The position numbers and the translations under genes are program-made. A stretch of DNA of 64,000 nt. Origin: Salinicola corii. Its GTDB lineage: Bacteria > Pseudomonadota > Gammaproteobacteria > Pseudomonadales > Halomonadaceae. Position 1 is the stretch's first letter; every line of letters begins with the position of its first letter. Shown here one piece after another: positions 42,668-52,915 of the stretch. The notes beneath the pieces were generated by a model. It saw only the letters and a list, made by a program, of their open reading frames with translations, was not told the origin of the DNA and did not search any database. The stretch is taken from positions 186,001-250,000 of the forward strand of contig NZ_VTPX01000004.1 of NCBI RefSeq assembly GCF_008298015.1. The letters are read 5' to 3'.

Positions 42668-43549
42668 TCAGAGGGTCTTCAGCAGCCAGTCGCAGAGCCT
42701 CGTGGCGCGGCTGGAGGCGCGCGGGTTGAGGCGGATATAGAAGTCCATCGGTGACGGTATGTTGTCGGGAATCAGCCGGACGAGCCTGCCGCTCGCGACG
42801 AGCTCGGCGGTCAGGCCCTCCCAGCCCAGTATGGCGCCCATGTCATCCTGAGCCGCCTGGATGCCGATGATGTAGTTGTTGACGCTAAAGCCCGTCGACC
42901 CGGGCCTGGCGTGGCCGAGCTGGCTGGACCACTCCTGCCAGGTGGTCCAGCCGGTCTCTTCGGCCTCGATATGGATGAGCGGGGCACGCAGCAGATCCTC
43001 CAGGCAGGTAATCCCGTGTTGCTCGGCGAACCGGGGCGATCCCAGCGCCGTGATCCTGTCCTTGAACAGCCGGTGGCATGTCATGGGCTCCCGCGCCATG
43101 TCGCCATACTTGATGCTCAGGTCCCATTGGGTCCTGGGGACGTCGAGGTCGCTGACGATCTGGGAGACCGAAATGTCCGCGTGTGTGCGCCAGAACGAGG
43201 CCAGCTTGGGGGTCAACCACAGCGAGCTCACCGCCGTGGTGGTGCTGATGGTGATCGCGGAGCGATTTGGTTCCGAGCGCAACTGCTCGACGCCTTCCAG
43301 GATCGTGTCGAGGCCGTTCTGCAGCGCCACCAGCAGGTAAGCGCCGCTCTCGGTCAGTTCGACGCCGCGCGGATGCCGCCGGAACAGCTCCCGACGCAGA
43401 TCGGCTTCCAGACTTTTTACCTGATGACTGATAGCCGCCGGGGTGACGTGCAACTCCTGGGCCGCCGCCTTGAATCCCCGCCGCCTGGCGGCCGCCTCGA
43501 AACACAGCAGCGAGTGCGCCGAGGGCAAGCCATGGTAACGCATAGTCAT
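42668..43549 (-). CDS. LysR-family regulator (GcvA-like)
   Basis: The 293-residue regulator has an N-terminal helix-turn-helix (LPSAHSLLCFEAAARRRGFKAAAQELHVTPAAISHQVKSLE) and the GcvA-subgroup effector domain. It is divergent from the Rieske oxygenase gene, convergent with the StcD-like gene, and probably controls the oxygenase. Confidence 0.88.
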   Translation of the reverse strand: MTMRYHGLPSAHSLLCFEAAARRRGFKAAAQELHVTPAAISHQVKSLEADLRRELFRRHPRGVELTESGAYLLVALQNGLDTILEGVEQLRSEPNRSAITISTTTAVSSLWLTPKLASFWRTHADISVSQIVSDLDVPRTQWDLSIKYGDMAREPMTCHRLFKDRITALGSPRFAEQHGITCLEDLLRAPLIHIEAEETGWTTWQEWSSQLGHARPGSTGFSVNNYIIGIQAAQDDMGAILGWEGLTAELVASGRLVRLIPDNIPSPMDFYIRLNPRASSRATRLCDWLLKTL

Positions 43550-43592
43550 GATCGGTATCCGGGCATTGGGAAGTCGTTGGGTCGATTATCGT

Positions 43593-43614
43593 TGGCTTAG
43601 ACGAAAGTCTGCCA
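43593..43614. promoter_or_regulatory. Imperfect palindrome, probable LysR site
   Basis: TGGC(TT)AGAC (43593-43602) and GTCTGCCA (43607-43614) are inverted around GAAA, in the intergenic region between the LysR and Rieske genes. The spacing fits a LysR-type binding site; the match is imperfect. Confidence 0.4.
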
Positions 43615-43656
43615 GTCTCCATCAAATATCGAGAGGCTCAATAATAATAAGTCTAG

Positions 43657-44979
<1,323 letters not shown>

Positions 44980-45061
44980 CCGGGCCTTCCTTGTCCGCGT
45001 CGTCGCCGACGTTGTGGCAGGACCGGGGTCCGTCTTGCCGCTATCGATTCCTCCTCATGAG

Positions 45062-46576
45062 TCAGTACTCCTGAGGCGTTGAATCCTGCCTGAGCAAGTA
45101 GATCACCAGGATGGAAAGGGCGGCGAGCAGGGCGGCGGCGGTCATCAACAGGATCGAATGACTGGATGAGAAGGCAGTTTTGCCTGCCGCGATCAGTGCT
45201 TCCGCCTGAGGCTCGGCGAGGTCCCTGGCGACCACATAGCTGTCACCGATGGAACGAGCCGCGCGCTCGGCCTGAGACGACGGGATGTCGGGCACCAGCA
45301 CGATGGTGCGACTGTACACGCTGGACAGGAACACACCGAACAGCGTGATTCCCAGTCCGCTGCCGAGTTCGTAGGCAGTGGCTTCCAACGAGCCAGCCGC
45401 CCCGCCCTGGCTGGACTCTACCGAACTCATGATGGCGATGGACGAGGCCGTCAGGCCGATGCTGAGGGCCAAGCCAAGGAGTGCCAGCAGCATAGGTACC
45501 GTCAGCCCCGGATGCCCGAAGTCGGAAAAGGCCAGGCATGCCAGGGCCGCTGCGGCAATCGCCAGTGACAGGCTGGCGACCACGCGCAGGCCGAACAGGT
45601 TGGAAAGGTAGCCGGCGACTGGGCCACCGAGCGCGGCTGCGGCCATGATCGGGATCATGAAGATACCAGCTTGCAGCGGCGTTCTATCCATGACGTACTG
45701 CAGCTCCTGTGCCAGCGTCAGCTCGACGCCGGCCAGTGCGCCAGTCGCTACCACTGCCATGATCATCCCGGCCAGGATCGCCGGGCGCGAGAATAGCGAC
45801 AGATCGAGCAAGGGTTCCGGTGCACGCAGCTGCAAACGTACGAAGACCATCAGCAGGCCCAGGCCAAGCATCGCCACCGGCAGCGCGACGTTCAACGCCT
45901 GTGTCGCGCCGAAAGCCGCCTTGATGCCGTATACCAGCGCGAGCATACCGGCGATAAGCAATACCGCTTGCCCCGGCGCCCATTTGCCCGGCCTCGTTTC
46001 TTCCGTGCGTGGCAGCAGGAGAAACACCAGTGGGATGACGACCAGCATGATCGGCACGTTGATCAGAAAGGCCGAGCCCCACCAGAAATGCTCCAGCAGT
46101 GCACCGCCGATCAGTGGCCCCAGCGCCGCGCCGGCCGCGCCCACCGTGCCCCAGAGACCCAGCGCCATGGCGCGTTCGTCTTCGTCCTCGAAGGTGCGGC
46201 GGATGATACCCAGCACGCACGGCATGATCATCGAACCACCCAGGGCGAGCAGCCCCCTTGCCCCGATCAGCATGGCTGGCGTCGGTGCGAAGGCGGCCAG
46301 TAGCGAAGCTGTACCGAAGACGCCTAGACCCGTCAGCAGGACGCGGCGATTGCCGACGCGGTCGGCCAGCGTTCCCATGGGCACCAGCAGGCCCGCCATC
46401 AGCAGCGGGTAGATGTCGATGATCCACAGCACCTCGGTGGCGGAGGCGTCCAGCGCCAGGGTCAGCGAGGGCACGGCGATATGCAGGATGGTCATGTCGA
46501 TCACCACCGGCAGGAAGGCCAGCATGACGGCGAGCAGGATCAACCAGCGGCGCGGGATAGCGGGAAACAGGAACAT
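45062..46576 (-). CDS. MFS drug exporter, DHA2 family (SmvA-like)
   Basis: The 504-residue inner-membrane protein has about 14 helices. The opening ILLAVMLAFLPVVIDMTILHIAVPSL, the motif LLWIIDIYPLLMAGLLVPMGTLADRVGNRRVLL and the helix-5 antiporter motif (WGTVGAAGAALGPLIGGAL) match SmvA/EmrB-like proton antiporters for cationic biocides and dyes. It begins 40 bases behind the RND pump gene on the same strand and is therefore probably the third gene of that operon. Confidence 0.87.
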   Translation of the reverse strand: MFLFPAIPRRWLILLAVMLAFLPVVIDMTILHIAVPSLTLALDASATEVLWIIDIYPLLMAGLLVPMGTLADRVGNRRVLLTGLGVFGTASLLAAFAPTPAMLIGARGLLALGGSMIMPCVLGIIRRTFEDEDERAMALGLWGTVGAAGAALGPLIGGALLEHFWWGSAFLINVPIMLVVIPLVFLLLPRTEETRPGKWAPGQAVLLIAGMLALVYGIKAAFGATQALNVALPVAMLGLGLLMVFVRLQLRAPEPLLDLSLFSRPAILAGMIMAVVATGALAGVELTLAQELQYVMDRTPLQAGIFMIPIMAAAALGGPVAGYLSNLFGLRVVASLSLAIAAAALACLAFSDFGHPGLTVPMLLALLGLALSIGLTASSIAIMSSVESSQGGAAGSLEATAYELGSGLGITLFGVFLSSVYSRTIVLVPDIPSSQAERAARSIGDSYVVARDLAEPQAEALIAAGKTAFSSSHSILLMTAAALLAALSILVIYLLRQDSTPQEY

Positions 46577-46616
46577 CGGCTCTCGTCCGGTAACGGGATG
46601 AAGAATAGGTCAGGGT

Positions 46617-49600
46617 CTACGGCTGCGACGTTCGCCACGCTGGGCGCGCCAGGCGCTCCTGCGTGCCGATGACGAAGACGAAAAAGGCCGGCACGAAAAA
46701 AATAGCCAGCAAGGTGCCGCTGAGCATACCGCCGAACACGCCGGTGCCAATGGCGCGCTGGGTCTCCGCGCTGGCCCCGGAGGCGAGCATCAGCGGCACC
46801 ACGCCGAGGGTGAAGGCCAGAGAGGTCATCAGGATCGGCCGCAGTCGCAGTCTTGCCGCCATCACCGCAGCCTCTACCAGCGGGCGCTTTTCGGTGCGCA
46901 GCTGGCGGGCGAACTCGACGATCAGAATGGCGTTCTTCGCCGACAGACCGATGAGGGTGATCACTCCTACCTTGAAGAATATGTCGTTGGGCAAACCGCG
47001 CAGCATCACCGCGGCCACCGCACCGAGCAGGCCCAGCGGCACCACCAGCATCACCGACAGCGGAATCGACCAGCTCTCGTAAAGCGCCGCCAGCACCAGG
47101 AACACCACCAGCGCCGAGAGTAGCATCAGCAACGGTGCCTGTGCCGCCGACTGGCGCTCCTGCAGCGACTGCCCGGTCCAGGCCACGGCGAAGCCCTGCG
47201 GCAACTGCGCCACCAGGCGCTCCATCTCGGCCATGGCCGCGCCACTAGAAACGCCGGCAGCCGCGCCCCCGGCGATACGCACGGCGGGATACCCCTGGAA
47301 ACGCATCATCTGCTGCGGCGACTCGCTCCACACCGGCGTCACCACCTCGCGCAGCGCCACCATGCCGCCGCTGGCATTGCGCACCCGCAGGTTGAGCACG
47401 TCGTCGAGCTGCATGCGCGCCGGCGCATCGGCCTGCAGAATCACCTGCTGCATACGCCCTGCATTCGGGAAGTCGTTGACGTACAGCGAACCCATGGCCG
47501 CCGACAGCGTGCTGCTCACGGCAGCGAAGGACAGGCCCATGGCTTCGGCCTTCTGCCGGTCGATCTCCAGGCGGATGCTTTCGCCGGGCGGCAGGCCATC
47601 GGGGTAGACATCGCTGACGATCTTGCTCTGCCCGGCCAGCGCCAGCAGCTGCGCCTGGGCCTTGAGCAGTTCGGCTTCGCCACGGTTGGCGCGATCCTGC
47701 AGGAACAGGGTGAAACCGGAGGAGGTGCCCAGCTCATCGATGGCCGGCGGCATCAGGCTCATCACCGTGCCTTCGACGTTGCCGGCCATGGCCTGCTGCG
47801 CCAGCGCGGCTTCTTCGGCGGCCGTGGCGCCATCGCGCTGATCCCAGTCCTTGAGCATGGTGAAGGCCATCGCCGCGTTGGGGCCGGAGCCGGCGAAGCT
47901 GAAGCCCTGCACCACCAGGTTGGCATCCAGCGCCGGGCGCGAGGCGACGTGCGCCTCGTAGGCCTTGACCACGTCCAGCGTGCGTTCGCTGGTGGCGCCG
48001 GTGGGCAACTGGATGGAGGTCATGAAGTAGCCCTGATCCTCTTCAGGGAGGAAGGACGAGGGCAACTGCGCGGCAGCGATGGCCAGCACCGCGCAGAGCA
48101 CGGCGAAGGCCGCCATCATCCGCCCGCTACGCCCGACCAGGCGCGCTACCTGCGCGCCGTAGCTCGCCGTGAGGCGCTCGAAGCCACGGTTGAAGGCGCC
48201 GAAGAAGCCGCGCTTTTCATGGTGCTCGGCACCCACCGGGCGCAGCAGCGTGGCGCACAGCGCCGGCGTCAGGCTCAGGGCAAGGAAGGCCGAGAACAGG
48301 ATCGACACCGCCATCGACAGGGTGAACTGCTGGTAGATCACCCCCACCGAGCCACTGCCGAAGGCCATGGGGATGAACACGGCGGTGAGCACCAGGGTGA
48401 TGCCGATGATCGCCCCGGTGATTTCCCGCATCGCCCGCGTGGTCGCTTGCTTCGGCGAGAGCCCCTGGGTGGCCATCAACCGCTCGACGTTCTCCACCAC
48501 CACGATGGCGTCGTCGACGATGATGCCGATGGCCAGCACCATGCCGAACATGGTCAGCGAATTGATCGAGAAGCCCGCTAGGAGCATCACCGAGAAAGTG
48601 CCGAGCAGCGCGATGGGCGCGACGATAGCCGGGATCAGCGTATAGCGCAGGTTCTGCAGGAACAGGAACATCACCAGGAAGACCAGCGCCATGGCCTCGA
48701 ACAGGGTGTAGATCACCTTCTCGATGGACACCTTGACGAAGGGGGCGGTATCGAACGGCACCGAGTAGGCCATGCCTGCCGGCAGGCTCGGCGCCATCTC
48801 GGCCAAGCGCTCTCGTACGGCGTTGGCGGTGCGCACCGCGTTGGCGCCAGGTGAAAGCTGGATGGCGGCACTGGTCGCCGCCACGCCGTTCTCGCGGTTG
48901 GAAAATGCGTAGGACTCCGCGCCTAGCTCGATGCGCGCCACGTCGCCGAGCACCACCTTGGCACCATCGGCATCCGCACGCAGGACGACCGCGGCGAACT
49001 GCTCCGGCGTGGTCAGTTGCCCCTGCACCGTCAGCGGCACGGTCAGGCGCTGGCCCGGCAGCGTCGGTTCGTCGCCGATCCGTCCTGGGGCGATCTGCGC
49101 ATTCTGCTGCTCGATGGCCTGAGCCAGATCATTCATGGTCAGGCCATAGGCGGTGAGTTTGTTCGGGTCGACCCAGACGCGCATGGCCTGCTCGGCGCCA
49201 AACAGTTGTACTCGCCCCACGCCGTCGATACGGCGCAGCTCCTGGACGATGTTGCGCGCGAAATAGTCGTTCAGCGTGATCTCGTCGAACTGACCATTGG
49301 GCGAGGTCATGCCAACCATCATCAGAAAGCTCGATGAGGCGGACTCTACCTGCAGGCCGTTCTGTCGCACGGCCTGGGGCAGGCGAGGCTCGACCGCCTT
49401 GATGCGGTTCTGCACGTCGACCTGGGCCAGCTCGGCGTCGGTGCCCGGCTTGAAAGTCGCGGTGATCTGCGCCGTGCCCGAGGTGTCGACCGAGGACTCG
49501 AAGTAGAGCAGGTTCTTGACGCCCGACAGTTCGCGCTCGACCAGGCTTACCACCGAATCATTGAGCGTCTGCGGCGTGGCGCCCGGATAGGTGGCGTAGA

Positions 49601-49733
49601 GGGTCACCGAAGGCGGTGCCACCGAGGGGTAGCGGGCGATGGGTAACTTCGGGATGGCAATGACGCCGGCCAGCACGATGAACAGGGCGATCACCCAGGC
49701 GAACACCGGGCGGTTGATGAAGAACTGCGGCAT
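46617..49733 (-). CDS. RND multidrug efflux transporter (AdeB/MexB-like)
   Basis: The 1038-residue inner-membrane pump begins MPQFFINRPVFAWVIALFIVLAG at 49733, with GGAG 8 bases upstream; the open frame continues 26 codons further, which is not family-like. Proton-relay residues are in GIIVDDAIVVVENVER (DD pair, about residue 405), and the C-terminal GLSAKNAILIVEFA block is typical. Long stretches resemble Acinetobacter AdeB. It works with the adaptor encoded 16 bases upstream and an outer-membrane channel not encoded here. Confidence 0.93.
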   Translation of the reverse strand: MPQFFINRPVFAWVIALFIVLAGVIAIPKLPIARYPSVAPPSVTLYATYPGATPQTLNDSVVSLVERELSGVKNLLYFESSVDTSGTAQITATFKPGTDAELAQVDVQNRIKAVEPRLPQAVRQNGLQVESASSSFLMMVGMTSPNGQFDEITLNDYFARNIVQELRRIDGVGRVQLFGAEQAMRVWVDPNKLTAYGLTMNDLAQAIEQQNAQIAPGRIGDEPTLPGQRLTVPLTVQGQLTTPEQFAAVVLRADADGAKVVLGDVARIELGAESYAFSNRENGVAATSAAIQLSPGANAVRTANAVRERLAEMAPSLPAGMAYSVPFDTAPFVKVSIEKVIYTLFEAMALVFLVMFLFLQNLRYTLIPAIVAPIALLGTFSVMLLAGFSINSLTMFGMVLAIGIIVDDAIVVVENVERLMATQGLSPKQATTRAMREITGAIIGITLVLTAVFIPMAFGSGSVGVIYQQFTLSMAVSILFSAFLALSLTPALCATLLRPVGAEHHEKRGFFGAFNRGFERLTASYGAQVARLVGRSGRMMAAFAVLCAVLAIAAAQLPSSFLPEEDQGYFMTSIQLPTGATSERTLDVVKAYEAHVASRPALDANLVVQGFSFAGSGPNAAMAFTMLKDWDQRDGATAAEEAALAQQAMAGNVEGTVMSLMPPAIDELGTSSGFTLFLQDRANRGEAELLKAQAQLLALAGQSKIVSDVYPDGLPPGESIRLEIDRQKAEAMGLSFAAVSSTLSAAMGSLYVNDFPNAGRMQQVILQADAPARMQLDDVLNLRVRNASGGMVALREVVTPVWSESPQQMMRFQGYPAVRIAGGAAAGVSSGAAMAEMERLVAQLPQGFAVAWTGQSLQERQSAAQAPLLMLLSALVVFLVLAALYESWSIPLSVMLVVPLGLLGAVAAVMLRGLPNDIFFKVGVITLIGLSAKNAILIVEFARQLRTEKRPLVEAAVMAARLRLRPILMTSLAFTLGVVPLMLASGASAETQRAIGTGVFGGMLSGTLLAIFFVPAFFVFVIGTQERLARPAWRTSQP

Positions 49734-49749
49734 GACGGATTCTCCGGCC

Positions 49750-50904
49750 TCAGCGCTCGGCGGCGCTGAACTGTTCGCTGGCGTCGATGGGCTGCCAGGG
49801 GCGCGGGGCAACGTGGGTGTTCTCGCTCAGGCGCTCGATACCCTCGATCACCACCTGCTGGCCGGCACTGAGGCCGGACACCACGCGATAACGGCGTGCC
49901 ACCAGCTCACCGAGCTCGATGGGCACCGGCTGCGCCTGGCCCTTGGCATCCACTACCCACACGCTGGCCTGGCCCGCCGTACGGACCACGGCCTGTTGAG
50001 GCACGCTCAGGGCGGCAGGGTAGTGCGCCCGCGGAACTCGCGCCTGCACGTAGAGACCCGGCAGAAGACGGCGCTGCGGGTTGTCCACCAGCACGCGCAG
50101 CAACACATCGCCGGTGCCGGTGTCCACCTGAGTGCCGGAGAACAGGATGCGACCCTGCATGCCGAGAGGTTTGCCATCGCTGTCGAGAATCTCCACCGTT
50201 AGCGTCGCCGATCCTGCCTGCCGACGCAGCGTCTCCAGCACCGAAGCGGACTGGCGCACGTCGACATACACCTGGTCGATCTGCTGGATTCGCGCCATGG
50301 GCGTGGTATCGGTGGGCGAGACCAGAGCCCCTTCGCTGACCAGGGTCTGGTCGATGCGACCGGCAATCGGCGCCTCGACACTGGCGAACTGCAGATCCAG
50401 CTTGCGCCGCGCCAGAGTCGCTCTGGCCTGGGCCACGTCGGCGGCGGTCTGATCGCGCAGAGACGCCGCATCGTCGTAAGTCTGGCGGCTGACGGCTTCG
50501 CTGCGTCTCAACGACCCCAGGCGCTCGGCCTTGATGCGGGCCTGTGCCAGCGTCGCCTCGGCCCGTTGCAACGCCGCCGTGGCAATATCCACCTCGGCCT
50601 TGAAGGGGGCCGGATCGATCTGGAACAGCGTCTTGCCGGTCTCGACATCGCGGCCTTCCTCGAACAGGCGGCGTTTTACGATGCCGGTGACCTGCGCGCG
50701 CACTTCGGCCGTACGCACGGCTGATACGCGCCCGGGAAGATCCTCGGTGACCGAAAGATCGGCGGCTTCCAGCGTCATCACCGAGACCGGAATCGGTGAC
50801 GGCGCCTCGCTCGTGGCATCGGGTGGCGAGGGATCGCAGCCTGCCAGCCCCAACACGGCAAGCCCTGCGAGCAGAATGCTCCACTGCCGCTGTCTGATGC
50901 GCAT
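49750..50904 (-). CDS. RND periplasmic adaptor lipoprotein (AdeA/MexA-like)
   Basis: The 384-residue membrane-fusion protein has a lipoprotein signal (LAGLAVLGLAGC, cysteine near residue 23). A lipoyl half-motif (VRAQVTGIVKRRLFEEGRDVETGKTLFQID), an alpha-helical hairpin (about residues 95-160) and the returning lipoyl half (IEAPIAGRID-like, about 175) follow. It links the RND pump to the outer-membrane channel. It is the first gene of the leftward operon, divergent from the response regulator. Confidence 0.92.
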   Translation of the reverse strand: MRIRQRQWSILLAGLAVLGLAGCDPSPPDATSEAPSPIPVSVMTLEAADLSVTEDLPGRVSAVRTAEVRAQVTGIVKRRLFEEGRDVETGKTLFQIDPAPFKAEVDIATAALQRAEATLAQARIKAERLGSLRRSEAVSRQTYDDAASLRDQTAADVAQARATLARRKLDLQFASVEAPIAGRIDQTLVSEGALVSPTDTTPMARIQQIDQVYVDVRQSASVLETLRRQAGSATLTVEILDSDGKPLGMQGRILFSGTQVDTGTGDVLLRVLVDNPQRRLLPGLYVQARVPRAHYPAALSVPQQAVVRTAGQASVWVVDAKGQAQPVPIELGELVARRYRVVSGLSAGQQVVIEGIERLSENTHVAPRPWQPIDASEQFSAAER

Positions 50905-51061
50905 ACCACACTAACCTCGCTCAAGGGGTCGTCGCGCCAGCGGCAACCGAAAAGGATCAAGGCGCCAGTCTGGCCTGCTGCTATTGCGAATGATTCGAGG
51001 CTTTATGGAGAAAGCATGGAGAGCGCGATAAAATTCAGTGCCGCCGCCATCGAGCCCGACC

Positions 51062-51796
51062 ATGTCCGATGCTCAACCGCGATCCGGCCCCTCTGCTCCC
51101 GCGTCGGCACTGGTGCTGATCGCCGAGGATGAAGCCGAGATCGCCGATATTTTAGCCGCCTACCTACGGCGCAGCGGTCTACGCACCCAGCACGCCGCCG
51201 ATGGCCACGCGGTGCTGGCCATGCACCAGGCGCTCAAGCCGGATCTGCTGCTGCTCGACGTGCAGATGCCGCGTATCGATGGCTGGAAGGTGCTCAGTGA
51301 AATCCGCTCCCGTGGAGATACCCCGGTGATCATGCTCACCGCGCTTGACCAGGATATCGACAAGCTGATGGGGCTACGTCTGGGCGCGGACGACTACGTG
51401 GTCAAGCCCTTCAATCCGGCCGAAGTGGTGGCACGAGTTCAAGCGGTGCTGCGACGCACCCGAATGAGCGAGCCCGCCCCCACGCAAATGCTGCGCGTCG
51501 GCCCGTTCCAGATCGACCTGGAGAGCCACGAGGCCAGCATCGGCACTGGTGACCAGCGACAGGTGCTGGATCTGACCCTGACCGAGTTCAAGCTGCTCGC
51601 TTGCCTGATGCGTGCGCCTAAGCGGGTGTTCAGCCGCGCGGAACTGCTGGAGAGCTGCCTGCCCGAAGGCGATACCCTGGAGCGCACCGTGGACAGCCAT
51701 GTGAGCAAGCTGCGCAAGAAGCTCGAAGCCTTCGATATCCAGGGCGTGCCGGTCAGCGTCTGGGGCGTGGGCTATCGCTTCGGCGCGGCACCATGA
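51062..51796 (+). CDS. OmpR-family response regulator (AdeR/BaeR-like)
   Basis: The 244-residue regulator has a receiver domain with acidic pocket EDE (about residue 24), phospho-acceptor Asp in LLLLDVQMPRIDGW and the conserved VKPF lysine. A winged-helix domain follows (LTLTEFKLLACLMRAPKRVFSRAELLESCL). ATG 51062 is used; a GTG 24 bases earlier is less likely. It is divergent from the RND operon, as adeRS is from adeABC, and overlaps the kinase gene by ATGA. Confidence 0.9.
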   Translation: MSDAQPRSGPSAPASALVLIAEDEAEIADILAAYLRRSGLRTQHAADGHAVLAMHQALKPDLLLLDVQMPRIDGWKVLSEIRSRGDTPVIMLTALDQDIDKLMGLRLGADDYVVKPFNPAEVVARVQAVLRRTRMSEPAPTQMLRVGPFQIDLESHEASIGTGDQRQVLDLTLTEFKLLACLMRAPKRVFSRAELLESCLPEGDTLERTVDSHVSKLRKKLEAFDIQGVPVSVWGVGYRFGAAP

Positions 51797-52866
51797 AGCC
51801 GACACCGGGCCTGCGCCGACAGATCGTTCAATCTCTGGCGGTGATGGCGCTGGGCATCATCTGCCTCTCGGTGATCGGCAGCTACGTGTTCTACGCTTTC
51901 GCCCTGACCTACCTGCCGGGCAGCATCTCCGACTCCCTAGTGCCCTCACGGGTGGAGCTGGTGTGGATCATCTGCACCATTATTGCCGCGCTGTGCCTGG
52001 CGGTGTTCGTCGCCATTCGCCTGTCGCGACGCCTGATCTCCCCCTTGAACTCGGTGGCGCACAGCCTGCGTGAAGTGGCTGAGGGCAAGCTCGACGCCCG
52101 CGCCCCGCTGGACGACCGGGCCATGGGCGAGACCGCGCAGCTGGTGCGCGACTTCAACGCCATGGCCGAACGGCTACAGAGCATGACCCGGGAGCGCGAG
52201 TTCTGGAACGCCGCCATCGCCCATGAGCTGCGCACGCCGGTGACCATTTTGCGCGGCCGCTTGCAGGGTCTTTCGGAAGGCGTGTTCACGCCCAGCAGCG
52301 AGCTGTTCGATGGCCTGCTGCGCCAGGTGGAGGGTCTGAACCGGCTGATCGAGGATCTGCGGGTATTGAGCCTCAATGATAGTGGCCATCTGGAGTTGCG
52401 GCGGGTCGAGGTGGATCTAGCCCAGGAACTTGGCAGCGTTCTGCAGGCCTTCGCCGCGCCGCTGGCGGCAAAGGGTTTCCACCTGCACAGTGAACTCGAA
52501 GCGAACCTGAGAGTGAAATGCGACCCGGTGCGTCTGCGCCAGGCGCTGATGGCGTTGCTGGAAAACACCCTGCAGCATGCCGAGCCGGGCAGTCTGCGGG
52601 TCCGCGTCTATCAAGCGGACGGTGATTGCCATGTCGTCGTCGAGGATGACGGTCCTGGCATCGATAGGGCGTTTGCCTCCGACCTGTTCGAGGCCTTTCG
52701 TCGTGGCGACCCCTCGCGTTCACGCAAGAGCGGCGGCAGCGGCCTGGGGCTGGCCGTGGTCAAGGCCATCGCCGAGGCACACGGCGGCCAGGCGATTTGC
52801 CAGCCCACGGGGCGGGGTGGAAGTGCATTCGTCATCGCCTGGCCGCGTGGAGCGACCGCGAAGTAG
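51793..52866 (+). CDS. Sensor histidine kinase (AdeS/BaeS-like)
   Basis: The 357-residue kinase has two membrane helices (about 14-38 and 54-76) around a short periplasmic loop and a HAMP domain. The phospho-histidine motif is WNAAIAHELRTPVTILRGRLQG (His near residue 145), and an ATPase domain with DDGPGI and GGSGLGLAVV follows. The H-box segment is very close to that of AdeS. The short sensor loop (about 20 residues) suggests detection of a membrane signal. Confidence 0.9.
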   Translation: MKPTPGLRRQIVQSLAVMALGIICLSVIGSYVFYAFALTYLPGSISDSLVPSRVELVWIICTIIAALCLAVFVAIRLSRRLISPLNSVAHSLREVAEGKLDARAPLDDRAMGETAQLVRDFNAMAERLQSMTREREFWNAAIAHELRTPVTILRGRLQGLSEGVFTPSSELFDGLLRQVEGLNRLIEDLRVLSLNDSGHLELRRVEVDLAQELGSVLQAFAAPLAAKGFHLHSELEANLRVKCDPVRLRQALMALLENTLQHAEPGSLRVRVYQADGDCHVVVEDDGPGIDRAFASDLFEAFRRGDPSRSRKSGGSGLGLAVVKAIAEAHGGQAICQPTGRGGSAFVIAWPRGATAK

Positions 52867-52915
52867 TCATGCTCGCCGAGGAAAACGATGTCGAAATGAG
52901 CCGTTCCGGCACGAC

